Below are positions 1 to 9,906 of a stretch of DNA of 64,000 nt, piece by piece (position 1 is the first letter of the stretch; each line of letters begins with the position of its first letter). Location of the stretch: positions 1 to 64,000 of the forward strand of contig JAMCWE010000021.1 of the NCBI GenBank assembly GCA_023475265.1. Reading direction: 5' to 3'. The notes beneath the pieces were generated by a model. It did not search any database. It was not told the origin of the DNA and saw only the letters and a program-made list of their open reading frames with translations. The stretch comes from Bacteroidota bacterium. Lineage in GTDB: Bacteria; Bacteroidota; Ignavibacteria; Ignavibacteriales; Ignavibacteriaceae. Position numbers and translations under genes: made by a program.

Positions 1-47
1 TGAAAGGGTTTCATAATACAACATGCGTATGACGAATAATAAAATAT

Positions 48-77
48 TGTAGAGACGCATCGCGATGCGTCTCTACA
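48..77. repeat. Perfect 30-bp palindrome TGTAGAGACGCATCG|CGATGCGTCTCTACA
   Basis: Exact reverse-complement arms read from sequence, just downstream of the MFS gene stop. Confidence 0.9.
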
Positions 78-88
78 AAACAAACCAT

Positions 89-1369
89 TTACGAAACTTT
101 GTTTTGCTCAACAACCGGGGCTGGTTTTAATATTTCTTGTGCGGCTTTTTTAGAAGTGTAATTCCATAAGGTAACTAATCCAAAAATGCCTGCAATTATT
201 GCGGCTATTCCACTGGTGGCTAAGCTCCAGCGCGGACTTGCGTACTCACCGATCCATCCGATTATTGGTCCGCCGATAGGTGTTGAACCTAAGAATGCCA
301 CAGACCATAACGCAACAACTCTGCTTCGCATGTTCGGTGCGCTTTCAAGCTGAAGAAGTGTATCGCCTTGTGAAGTAAAAATAATTGAAAAGACTCCAAC
401 TATAACCATTGCAAATAGAGCAATGTGAAAACTCGGAGCGAGAGAAGCAATTAAAATTGCGGCGCCAAAACCTAATGCAGTTTTTATTAAGCCGCGTGTT
501 GTAGTTTTTTTACGGCTGGCAGTTGCCAATCCGCCAACCACAGCGCCTATGCCCATAGCTGAATTTAGAAAAGCAAAATATTCCGCGCCTCCCATAAATG
601 TAAACTTAGCAACAAGCGGCAAATTAACCTGGAACTCATAAGTAAGCGTTCCGATAATTGCCATCATCAGCAATACATTCCGCAGAAGCGGAGTGTTGTT
701 AACATATTTTAATCCTTCGCGAAGCTGTCCTTTGGCTTTCTTAACTGGTTCAACAACCAATAGTTCTTCTTTGCGCATCATGAAGAGGCAAATCATTATA
801 GCAACATACGAAGCGGCATTTATCAAGAAACATGGCGCAAGCCCGAATGCTGCAATTATTCCTCCGGCTATTGCAGGTCCAATTACACGGCTAAGATTAA
901 ACTCAGTTGAAAATAATGTAATTGCATTTCTTAGTTCTTTGCTTCCAACCATTTCAAGAACAAAGGTGCGGCGAGTAGGATTATCAATAGCGTTAATTAA
1001 ACCAAGGGATGCGGCGAGTATATAAATCATCCATAATTGAATAACATTTGCTGCAACAAGAATTCCCAATATCAGCGCAAGCAGCCCGGAGAAACCTTGA
1101 GTATAATAAAGTATTTTTCTTTTTGGTAAACGATCGGCAATTACTCCACCCATAGCTCCGAAGAATAATATAGGTAAAAATTGAAGAGCGGTTACTAATC
1201 CAAGTGCAGTCCCGGAATTTGTTATCTTTAGTACCAGCCACGCTTGACCGATAGTTTGCATCCATGTTCCGGGTAATGAAATGCTTTGCCCGATTAAATA
1301 AAGACGAAAATTTCTAACCTTAAGTGAAGAGAATGTGCTGCTGCCAAATTTTTTTATATAATTATTCAT
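89..1369 (-). CDS. MFS transporter (multidrug/enterobactin-exporter-like)
   Basis: Multi-TM protein with MFS motif GGVIADRLPKRKIL; ORF opens at 1429 but MNNYIKKFG at 1369 is the likelier start. Confidence 0.85.
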   Translation of the reverse strand: MNNYIKKFGSSTFSSLKVRNFRLYLIGQSISLPGTWMQTIGQAWLVLKITNSGTALGLVTALQFLPILFFGAMGGVIADRLPKRKILYYTQGFSGLLALILGILVAANVIQLWMIYILAASLGLINAIDNPTRRTFVLEMVGSKELRNAITLFSTEFNLSRVIGPAIAGGIIAAFGLAPCFLINAASYVAIMICLFMMRKEELLVVEPVKKAKGQLREGLKYVNNTPLLRNVLLMMAIIGTLTYEFQVNLPLVAKFTFMGGAEYFAFLNSAMGIGAVVGGLATASRKKTTTRGLIKTALGFGAAILIASLAPSFHIALFAMVIVGVFSIIFTSQGDTLLQLESAPNMRSRVVALWSVAFLGSTPIGGPIIGWIGEYASPRWSLATSGIAAIIAGIFGLVTLWNYTSKKAAQEILKPAPVVEQNKVS

Positions 1370-1608
1370 TTGAAAAGCATAACAATAGAAGTTAGAAGTA
1401 TGTAGGGGCAGCCGGTTTGCATTGAACAATCTTTTTGATTCATTACTTTAAATTTATTCATTTCCCAAAACATATATTCTGATCCTAATCATCTTACACC
1501 GAAATAAATCAAATTGTCTTATTGTTTAATTGCTAAATTGTTTTTAACAATTAAGCAATTTATCTTTTCTTCTAAAGTCAAAAATAAATTAAATAATATA
1601 ATAAATGC

Positions 1609-2592
1609 TTAAACCAATCTTATCAATAAATAAGCAAGAGCGGCAATAGCGGCAGAGAGAGGAATTGTAAGAACCCATGCCCAGATAATTCTTCCGGCAA
1701 CTCCCCATCTAACTGCGGTTAATCTTTTTATTGAACCAACACCTGTAATAGCGCCCGTAATTGTATGAGTTGTACTAACAGGAATTCCCATTGCGGTCGA
1801 CATAAATAAAGTTGATGCAGCTCCTAATTCAGCACAAAATCCGTCAACTGGTTTTAGCTTTGCTACACGCTGACCAAGTGTTTTAACAATTCGCCAGCCG
1901 CCGAATATAGTACCTAAAGCCATTGCTGCATGACATGATAATACTACCCACAATGGGATAAAAAATTTATCAAGAAGATGGGCGCTGTAAAGCAATCCGG
2001 CAATAATACCCATAGTTTTTTGCGCATCATTACCGCCGTGTCCAAGGCTGTAAAGAGAAGCGGAAATCAATTGTCCTTTTCTAAAAATATGATCAACCTT
2101 TTTTGGAACACTTTTGCTAAATAATCTGTAAATTAAAATTCCGAATCCAACGCCAAGAATCAAACCAAGGATAGGTGAAACAAAAATGAAAAGTACCGTC
2201 TTTAAAATTCCGCTTGCAACTAAAGAAGAAGCTCCTGCTTTAACCATCGCAGCGCCCATCAAGCCGCCGATAAGCGCATGTGAAGAGCTTGTTGGAAGCC
2301 CAAAATACCAGGTAATAATGTTCCACAAACTGGCTCCCATTAATGAAGCAAAGACAATCGAAGAGTCAATGATTTTTATATCAACAATTCCTTTTCCAAT
2401 TGTGCCGGCAACATGCAAACCAAAAACCAGAAAAGCAACGAAGTTGAAAAACGCAGCCCAAGCAACAGCAAGTTTTGGCGAAAGAACTCTAGTTGAAACA
2501 ACCGTAGCAACTGAATTAGCAGCGTCATGAAAGCCATTAAGAAAATCGAAGGTTAAAGCCAATATAATGATGAGTATAATCGAAATAGTCAC
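1609..2592 (-). CDS. PiT-family inorganic phosphate transporter
   Basis: GFHDAANSVATVVSTRVLSP and GHGGNDAQKTMG motifs typical of PiT. Confidence 0.93.
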   Translation of the reverse strand: MTISIILIIILALTFDFLNGFHDAANSVATVVSTRVLSPKLAVAWAAFFNFVAFLVFGLHVAGTIGKGIVDIKIIDSSIVFASLMGASLWNIITWYFGLPTSSSHALIGGLMGAAMVKAGASSLVASGILKTVLFIFVSPILGLILGVGFGILIYRLFSKSVPKKVDHIFRKGQLISASLYSLGHGGNDAQKTMGIIAGLLYSAHLLDKFFIPLWVVLSCHAAMALGTIFGGWRIVKTLGQRVAKLKPVDGFCAELGAASTLFMSTAMGIPVSTTHTITGAITGVGSIKRLTAVRWGVAGRIIWAWVLTIPLSAAIAALAYLLIRLV

Positions 2593-2594
2593 TA

Positions 2595-3221
2595 CTAAGC
2601 CTGCTTAACTATTATTGATTCAATAATTTTTGCAACGTCTTCACATTGGTCTAGAACTTTTTCAGTGTTTAGGAATATATCTTTCCACTTCATAATATAA
2701 ATAGCATCAAATCCGCCACTGAACAAATCCGCAATAGCTTCATTTCTTAATTGGTCACCTAAATTTTCCAGGTTATTTACTTGACGGCAATATTCGTGGA
2801 CAGTAGTATCCTTTTTTAGATGACGCAAACCATTAACAGCTTTCGTAATGTAATCGATTGATGTGTCGATCAATTTTAATACTTCTAAAAATTTTTTATT
2901 TACTTTATCTACTTTATAAATTGTCATCATGTTGGAGATCTTAAGAATCAAATCTACAATATTATCAAGCTCATGGGCTAAAGAATGAATGTCTTCCCTA
3001 TCTATCGGGGTAATAAATGTATTATTTAACTTCTCAAAAATTTCGTAAGTAATTTTATCGGCGGCATGTTCGATATTTTTAATTTTCTGAACTTCACTCT
3101 CCGCAAAATTTTCAGTGCTAACACTATCATGTATTTGCTTTGATGCGCTTATACAATAGTTTGCAAGGTTATCAAACATATCGAAGAATTCGTATTCTTT
3201 AGGTAAAAAATTCAATCCCAT
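2595..3221 (-). CDS. DUF47 / PhoU-like phosphate transport regulator
   Basis: All-helical ~208 aa protein immediately upstream of the PiT gene, same strand. Confidence 0.85.
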   Translation of the reverse strand: MGLNFLPKEYEFFDMFDNLANYCISASKQIHDSVSTENFAESEVQKIKNIEHAADKITYEIFEKLNNTFITPIDREDIHSLAHELDNIVDLILKISNMMTIYKVDKVNKKFLEVLKLIDTSIDYITKAVNGLRHLKKDTTVHEYCRQVNNLENLGDQLRNEAIADLFSGGFDAIYIMKWKDIFLNTEKVLDQCEDVAKIIESIIVKQA

Positions 3222-3343
3222 CTTTTAACCTTTTCATTAAAATTTGATGTACTAAAATACAGGTAATTTCGTTTCTGAAAAAATAAAAAGACGAATAAAT
3301 TTTGCGGGAAATTCTGGCAAGGAAAGATTTTTGAAAAATAAAA

Positions 3344-3369
3344 AGCCTGCCTTTTTCCTTAGGCAGGCT
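3344..3369. terminator. Hairpin AGCCTGCC...GGCAGGCT
   Basis: 8-bp inverted repeat with T-rich loop and flanks, downstream of asnA. Confidence 0.6.
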
Positions 3370-3396
3370 AAACAATAATTGGATTTCAGTTGGTTA

Positions 3397-4527
3397 TTAT
3401 TCTAGGACGTAAATATCATTTTCAATGCAAATCTCCTTTAGAATTTTTGGCCAGACCGTAACGCTTACTTCGCCTAAATGTGCTTTTCTTAAAAGAAGCA
3501 TATAAGTTCTTGATTGACCAATGCCTCCGCCGATACTTAAAGGCAAGTCATTATTTACTATTCCTTGATGATAAGGCAATTTAAGAAAATCATTTTGATT
3601 AGTAATTTGAAGCTGCGCTTTTAATGATTCTGCATTCACTCTGATACCCATCGAAGTCAATTCGTGCCGGCGATGAGTAACCGGATTCCAAACAAGTATA
3701 TCTCCATTTAAACCATGCATAGCTCTTCCATCTTCTGATTCTGTTTCGGTGACCCAATCATCATAATCTGCAGCGCGCATTTCGTGAGGATAACCATCTT
3801 TCAATGTCCATCCGATTCCGATTATAAATACTGCGGGATATTTCTGAAGGATTGCTGTCTCGCGCTGCTTTCTGGTCATATCGGGAAATATATCAAGAAT
3901 ATCTTCGGCATGAAGAAAAGTAAGTTCATTGGGAAGATTAGGATATTTGTCATTTTTTAATTGCGGAAATAATTCTTGAATATGCGTTTCTGCGCCTTTA
4001 ATTACTTTCCAAATTTTTCGAACTACATATTTCAAGAATTTTAAATTGCGCTGATCAGAAGTGATTGCCCTTTCCCAGTCCCACTGATCAACGTAAGCGC
4101 TATGGTCATGATCAAGAAAATAATCTTTCCTAACAGCGCGCATATCGGTGCAAAGCCCTTCGCCGGGCAGCATTCCAAATTGTTTTAATGCTACACGTTT
4201 CCATTTGGTTGCTGCTTGAACAATTTGTGCATCGATCGGGTGTTTGTTGTAATCATTAGAAATATGAAATTGAATTGGCGTTCTAGATCCGTCTCTGTCC
4301 AATAAATCATTTACTCCGCTTTCAGTATCAACAATAAGCGGAACTTGAACCATAATTAGGTTAAGCTCTTTGCAGAGATTTTCTTCAATATAATTTTTTA
4401 CTGCAAATATTGCTTTCTGGGTTTCTTTAGGATTGAGTAATGAATGATAATCATGCGGAAGGATATTTTTTAGATCATCATAATTACCAATGCCGGGGCC
4501 TGCTAAATCAGCTTTCTTATCTCCCAT
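3397..4527 (-). CDS. asnA: Aspartate--ammonia ligase
   Basis: LIMVQVPLIVDTESGVNDLLDRDGSRTPIQFHISND and GGGIGQSRTYMLLLRKAHLGEV signatures. Confidence 0.95.
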   Translation of the reverse strand: MGDKKADLAGPGIGNYDDLKNILPHDYHSLLNPKETQKAIFAVKNYIEENLCKELNLIMVQVPLIVDTESGVNDLLDRDGSRTPIQFHISNDYNKHPIDAQIVQAATKWKRVALKQFGMLPGEGLCTDMRAVRKDYFLDHDHSAYVDQWDWERAITSDQRNLKFLKYVVRKIWKVIKGAETHIQELFPQLKNDKYPNLPNELTFLHAEDILDIFPDMTRKQRETAILQKYPAVFIIGIGWTLKDGYPHEMRAADYDDWVTETESEDGRAMHGLNGDILVWNPVTHRRHELTSMGIRVNAESLKAQLQITNQNDFLKLPYHQGIVNNDLPLSIGGGIGQSRTYMLLLRKAHLGEVSVTVWPKILKEICIENDIYVLE

Positions 4528-4823
4528 TTTTTCCTCCTTAAATAAGAATAATGGTTATTTAATTTTGTTTAATAATAATTTTGAAATTGCTTCACAACTT
4601 TTCTTTTTGAAAAAATGATCAGCAATCAAAAGAAATAAAGAGAGACTTATCAGTTCTTTTATAAAGATTTTTTAAAGATACTTTTGCCGGTTACTCCACT
4701 TTAGTTTGTAGAATTGGGAAAGTGGAATTAGAATAATTCCCATTAAATTAAACTATTACAATAGAAATTTAATTTATCAGAATCATTGTTGCAATAAAAA
4801 AATTTTACCGCACCAAAATGAAA

Positions 4824-5954
4824 TTATTCTAATCTCTTCTTAAATCTTAATGAGCTTGCAAAAAGAATTACAACGCCGAAAAGCAGCAGCATAAGTGTTT
4901 CGGGAATTAATTCTGTAAATGAAGCTCCCTTCAAAATTACAGCTCGCAAAATTGTAATATAATAACGAAGCGGAATCAGATAAGTAATGTACTGTATAAT
5001 TTTCGGCATATTCTCAATTGGGAATGCAAATCCGGATAAGTAAATCATTGGCATCATAATTCCGAATTGAGCAACCATCATCGCCTGTTGTTGTGTTTTG
5101 GAAATTGTGGAAATAAATAATCCAATTCCCAATGTGGTAAGGACAAAAAGGAAAGAAGAAAATACCAGGAACACAAAGCTCCCTCTTATTCCAATTCCAA
5201 ACCAAAAAATCATTACACTTAAGACTATTAAAACATCGATAAAACCTAAGATTACAAACGGCACAACTTTCCCGATAATAAGCTGCGAAGGTTTAATCGG
5301 CGTAACGATTAATTGTTCGAGAGTTCCGATTTCACGTTCTTTAACTATTGCCATTGACATTAGGATAGTTGTAATAACCATAAGTATCAATCCCATTATG
5401 CTTGGAACCATAAACACTCTTGTCTTAAGATCAGGATTATACCAAACGCGAATTACCGGCGTAATACTTCCTGCAATCGGGTTTTTCATCCCGGTTTTAT
5501 TAGCGGTTTGCAGCAAAATATTTTTTGAATAGCTTGTAACAATCCCCTGAACATATCCGAATGCAATTGAAGTTTTATTTCCATCGGATCCGTCAAATAC
5601 AGCCTGCACAGGAACTGTCTGCATCCTATTAATATTTTTTTCAAAATCTTTTGGAATTACCAAGGCCCACAATACTTTCCCTTTATTTATATCGTTCGTT
5701 ATCTGATTGTAGCTGTTAACATAATCGTCAATTTCAAAATATCCTGAGCGTTCAAACTTCTCAATAAAATCTCTGCTTGTTGCAGTTTTGTCTTGATCAT
5801 AAATTGCAGTATGAACTGTATTAACATCCATATTTGCAGCATAACCAAGAACCACAAGCTGAATTACCGGTGCAAGGAAAACAATTCCGAATAATCTAGG
5901 ATCTCTTTTTAATTGAAGAAACTCTTTGATAATAATGTTCCAAATGATTTTCAT
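4824..5954 (-). CDS. ABC-2 type transporter permease (YhhJ/YbhS/YbhR-like)
   Basis: N-terminal TM, large extracytoplasmic domain, C-terminal TMs, EREIGTLEQLIVTPIKPSQLIIGK motif. Confidence 0.9.
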   Translation of the reverse strand: MKIIWNIIIKEFLQLKRDPRLFGIVFLAPVIQLVVLGYAANMDVNTVHTAIYDQDKTATSRDFIEKFERSGYFEIDDYVNSYNQITNDINKGKVLWALVIPKDFEKNINRMQTVPVQAVFDGSDGNKTSIAFGYVQGIVTSYSKNILLQTANKTGMKNPIAGSITPVIRVWYNPDLKTRVFMVPSIMGLILMVITTILMSMAIVKEREIGTLEQLIVTPIKPSQLIIGKVVPFVILGFIDVLIVLSVMIFWFGIGIRGSFVFLVFSSFLFVLTTLGIGLFISTISKTQQQAMMVAQFGIMMPMIYLSGFAFPIENMPKIIQYITYLIPLRYYITILRAVILKGASFTELIPETLMLLLFGVVILFASSLRFKKRLE

Positions 5955-5976
5955 AATAATCCAACCATGTTTTATC

Positions 5977-7107
5977 TTAAGCAGTTTTTGATTTCATATT
6001 AATTATAGATGATAACGAAAGCATAATCATTGAAAAAATAAAAAGGTAAATTAACTGCGGCCAGAAGGCTTCTATCCCGGCACCTTTCAATAAAATAGCA
6101 CGCAAAATTATAAGGAAGAATTTAGCAGGAGTTATATTGGAAAGAACTTGTACAACCGGCGGCATACTTTCAATCGGGAAAATGTAACCTGATAAAAGCA
6201 TTGAAGGCAGCATCGATACAAGCGTTGCCATTTGAAAAGCTACTTGCTGTGTGTCAGCAATGCTTGATACTAAAATTCCAAGGTTCAATGTTGCAAACAA
6301 AAAAAGTAATGTTGAAAAGAAAAGGAGAATAATATTTCCTTTAATAGTTATCCCAAAAAGGACATAACCGGCTGCCAGAATAAAAGCGGCAATCATCAAA
6401 GCGATAACTGTATAAGGAATTGTTTTTCCGATTAACAGCTCGAAGGAAGTAAGCGGCGAAACATTTATCTGCTCGATTGTTCCTCTTTCCTTTTCACGAA
6501 CAATCGAAAGTGAAATTGAAACTACCGCTGTAATTATTAAGATCATTGCGATTAGTCCGGGTATCAGGAAGAAAGTTGAATTGAGCTCAGGATTAAACCA
6601 GAACGCAGGCCGCAGATCAATCGGTATATAAGATTTCCTTCCCATCACGGCAAGAACACTGCTCTGAATTTTTTGTGAATAAGAAGCAGTTGCTGCACTC
6701 ATATAACTTATAATTATTGAAGCAGAATTCGCATCAACTCCATCAATTAAAATTTGAACCGGCGCAGATTGTTTAGAATATATTTTTTTAGAAAAGTCTT
6801 CAGGAAATACAATGACACATTGCGCTTCTTTAGTGTCAAGCACTTCTTTAATTTGATTTTCATTATGAATGTAACCGATGAGATCAAAATAGTCGGAGCT
6901 GGTTAATGATTTTACAAAATTTCTGCTGTCGGTCGATTTATCACGGTCGTAAACAACCATTTTAATATGATGGACATCGAAGTTAATCGCGTAACCAAAT
7001 ATTACAAGCAAGAGAACCGGAAAAACAAAAAGGACATAGAGCATTCTCTTATCTCGTTTGAGCTGTCGTACTTCCTTTTTAGCAATCGCTTTAATTCTAT
7101 TCAACAT
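5977..7107 (-). CDS. ABC-2 type transporter permease
   Basis: Paralog of the adjacent permease; REKERGTIEQINVSPLTSFELLIGK motif; overlaps upstream ATPase gene. Confidence 0.9.
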   Translation of the reverse strand: MLNRIKAIAKKEVRQLKRDKRMLYVLFVFPVLLLVIFGYAINFDVHHIKMVVYDRDKSTDSRNFVKSLTSSDYFDLIGYIHNENQIKEVLDTKEAQCVIVFPEDFSKKIYSKQSAPVQILIDGVDANSASIIISYMSAATASYSQKIQSSVLAVMGRKSYIPIDLRPAFWFNPELNSTFFLIPGLIAMILIITAVVSISLSIVREKERGTIEQINVSPLTSFELLIGKTIPYTVIALMIAAFILAAGYVLFGITIKGNIILLFFSTLLFLFATLNLGILVSSIADTQQVAFQMATLVSMLPSMLLSGYIFPIESMPPVVQVLSNITPAKFFLIILRAILLKGAGIEAFWPQLIYLFIFSMIMLSLSSIINMKSKTA

Positions 7108-8038
7108 TTTTGTTTGTGTCCTTTTCTAAAAGATAGATGAATACATCCTCAAGTGTAGGAACAATTTTATCAATTCTTATTATGTCGATTAATTTTTCAT
7201 CAGTTAAAACTTTTCTTATCATACTCCGGCCTTCATTTTCATCTTTCACACTTACGTGAAGATAATTACCAAATATTGAAGTCTCTTCAACCCAACTTTC
7301 TTTTGATAAAATATCTAAAGCATCTACAACTCTGTTACATTCAATTTCGAGGATGGAATTTGTAAGATATTTTGTCTTCAATTCCTTCGAGCTTCCGCTG
7401 GCGATAATGTTGCCGGCGTTTATCAAAGTAATTGTATTGCAGAATTCAGCTTCATCCAAGTAATGAGTAGTAACAAAAACTGTAACACCATTTTGAGAAA
7501 GTTCATTTATCAAATCCCAAAAATTTCTTCTTGAAATTGGATCAACACCGCCAGTAGGTTCGTCAAGGAAAACAATCTTCGGTTCGTGAATAACAGCGAT
7601 GGCAAGCGCAAGCCTTTGCTTTATTCCTCCCGGCAAAGAACTTGTAAGAAGTTTTTCTTTACCCTCAAGATATGCAACTTTTAAAACCCATTTTTTCCGT
7701 TCTGCAAGTTTGCTGTTATAAAGTCCATACACACCGCCATAAAAATTTATATTCTCTTCGACTGTCAGGTCATTGTAAAGAGAAAATCTTTGCGACATAT
7801 ATCCGATATTAGCTTTCACTTTATCCGGCTGTTTCATTACACTGAATCCGCCAACCATCGCATCACCTGAAGTCGGCTCAAGAATTCCACAAAGCATTTT
7901 GATTGCTGTTGATTTGCCAGCACCGTTAGCTCCGAGGAAACCAAAAATCTCACCTTGCTTTACATTAAATGAAATTCCGTTTACAGCAGTAAAGCTTCCA
8001 AATTTTTTTGTCAGATTATTTACTTCAATTGAGTTCAT
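7097..8038 (-). CDS. ABC transporter ATP-binding protein
   Basis: Walker A GANGAGKST, SSLPGGIKQRLALA signature, Walker B IVFLDEPTGGVDP. Confidence 0.95.
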   Translation of the reverse strand: MNSIEVNNLTKKFGSFTAVNGISFNVKQGEIFGFLGANGAGKSTAIKMLCGILEPTSGDAMVGGFSVMKQPDKVKANIGYMSQRFSLYNDLTVEENINFYGGVYGLYNSKLAERKKWVLKVAYLEGKEKLLTSSLPGGIKQRLALAIAVIHEPKIVFLDEPTGGVDPISRRNFWDLINELSQNGVTVFVTTHYLDEAEFCNTITLINAGNIIASGSSKELKTKYLTNSILEIECNRVVDALDILSKESWVEETSIFGNYLHVSVKDENEGRSMIRKVLTDEKLIDIIRIDKIVPTLEDVFIYLLEKDTNKNVE

Positions 8039-8066
8039 TTTTTTTCCAGTAGTTAGTAGAAAGAAG

Positions 8067-8432
8067 TCAGGAGATAGAAGTGAGAATAGCTTTTGAATAA
8101 CTATTTAATAATTTGCTGACCTCTTCCGCTAAATTTTTCAAATCCTTATTATTTTCAATATAACATAAATCCTTTGAAAGGGTTAAATAGTATTTGCATT
8201 CTTCAAGAGAGCCTTCAGAAGTATTTAGGAACTTGACTTTATCGTTCTTACCTCTTTTTCTATAGCCTTCAGCTATATTTGCTGGGACTGAAACAGCCGC
8301 TCTTCTAAATTGAGAAGTTAAGCCAAACAATTCTTCTTTAGGAAAAATCTTTGTAATCTTGTATACCTCAAGTGTAAATTGATGAGCTTTCTGCCAGACT
8401 ATTAATTCAGTAAAACTTTTAGATTTTTCCAA
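8067..8432 (-). CDS. Four helix bundle protein (S23 / 23S rRNA intervening-sequence protein family)
   Basis: FTELIVWQKAHQFTLEVYKITKIFPKEELFGLTSQFRRAAVSVPANIAEGYRKR is the canonical family signature. Confidence 0.93.
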   Translation of the reverse strand: MEKSKSFTELIVWQKAHQFTLEVYKITKIFPKEELFGLTSQFRRAAVSVPANIAEGYRKRGKNDKVKFLNTSEGSLEECKYYLTLSKDLCYIENNKDLKNLAEEVSKLLNSYSKAILTSIS

Positions 8433-8547
8433 AGCTGACTCCTAATAATTTAGTTGTAAAATAAATTGTGCTATATTTTTCAAACAATATTCTACCTGAC
8501 AGACTTCTTCGTCTTCTGACTTCTGTCTTCTGATTCCTAACTCCTTC

Positions 8548-9867
8548 TTAATAAATTTTCTTTCCAACTGATTTATCCAATCTAACTTTTGCGATCTCAT
8601 AATCGACTAGCGAATTTACGTAGTAAGTTTTTGCTGCCAGCAGAGCCGTTTCAGCATCTATTAAATCAGTGCTTGAAGCAACTTGACTGTTATATTTATC
8701 TTTTATCATTCGATAATTTTCTTCAGCTTGCTTAACTCCGAGCTTGGAAACATTTACTTTATCAAAAGCTCTTTTAAATGTTAGATAGTCCTGATAAACT
8801 TCAATTTCAACAGCATCTTTTAATTGTGAAAGTGAAGTTTCCACTTGAATTTTATTCTGCTCAGCTATCGTTGTTTGGGATGAAGTATACCCCCAGTTCC
8901 ATAACGACCAGCTTAGTTGCACACCAACATCCCACGTATTCTTGAATTCATTTATCGCAGGTAAATAACGTGAGTTTGGTTTGCTATAATAATAATCGCC
9001 AATGAGATACAACGAAGGAAACCAAGGCGATTGAGAAGCAGTTACATTTTTGCTACTTGCTTCAACTCGATATTGAAGAGACTTCAGTTCATTTCTACTG
9101 CTTCTTGCTTCGTTGAGTAGACCTTTCAAATTATAATTAACTTTTGTTGTAGCAAGATCACCGGCTTCAATTTCTGTTTGCGAATCTAGTGGAAGACCGA
9201 TTGCCTGATTAAATGTCATCCTTGCAATGTCAAGCATATTATCCGCTTCAATTTTCTGCAGCTGTGTAGAAGAATATTGAACTTCAATTTTTAAAACATC
9301 ATTCTGAGTTGCCAATCCGTTAGCTGCAAAATTTTTAGTATCATCAAGATGCTGCTTTATCTGCTGCAAATTTTCTCCCAGCACTTTATCATTCTGTTGG
9401 GCTTTATAATAATTCCAAAATGCCCTTTGAATTCTTAGTGCTTCATCATTTTTATCGCTATTAAAATCAGACTCGGTTGCTTGATAATTTAGTTGAGCCA
9501 TATTTTTTAACGACATCAATCTGAAGCCTGTAAATAAAGGTTGCTGTAAGCTTAGCTTTAAATTATAATTATCTAATATTACCGGTGAGATTTGAATTGG
9601 TTTAGCAAAAATCGGCAGCGATACTTCAAACGGCGGAATATCGCTTAGACGCATATACCCGGCGGAGAAACCAAGCTGAGGCAGCATCTGCGAAGTTGCA
9701 GAAGTTACCTGTGCTGAAGCGCTAACCAACTTAGAATGTGAAATCTTTAACTCTTTACTATTTTTCATTCCTATCTCAATACTTTCAGTCAACGTTAATT
9801 TACTTGCTTGAGCTAAAAGGCTCGTAACTGATATTAGAGTTAATATTATTATTTTTTTCATGTCCAT
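8548..9867 (-). CDS. TolC family outer membrane efflux protein
   Basis: Signal peptide, OEP-type repeat helices, position in efflux cluster. Confidence 0.9.
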   Translation of the reverse strand: MDMKKIIILTLISVTSLLAQASKLTLTESIEIGMKNSKELKISHSKLVSASAQVTSATSQMLPQLGFSAGYMRLSDIPPFEVSLPIFAKPIQISPVILDNYNLKLSLQQPLFTGFRLMSLKNMAQLNYQATESDFNSDKNDEALRIQRAFWNYYKAQQNDKVLGENLQQIKQHLDDTKNFAANGLATQNDVLKIEVQYSSTQLQKIEADNMLDIARMTFNQAIGLPLDSQTEIEAGDLATTKVNYNLKGLLNEARSSRNELKSLQYRVEASSKNVTASQSPWFPSLYLIGDYYYSKPNSRYLPAINEFKNTWDVGVQLSWSLWNWGYTSSQTTIAEQNKIQVETSLSQLKDAVEIEVYQDYLTFKRAFDKVNVSKLGVKQAEENYRMIKDKYNSQVASSTDLIDAETALLAAKTYYVNSLVDYEIAKVRLDKSVGKKIY

Positions 9868-9906
9868 TCCTCAATAAAATTCATTTTGATTAAAGCGAAC
9901 ATTCAG

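Noticed and set aside
693-1265. ORFs 693..1025 (+) and 993..1265 (-)
   Set aside because: Alternative frames within the MFS transporter gene.
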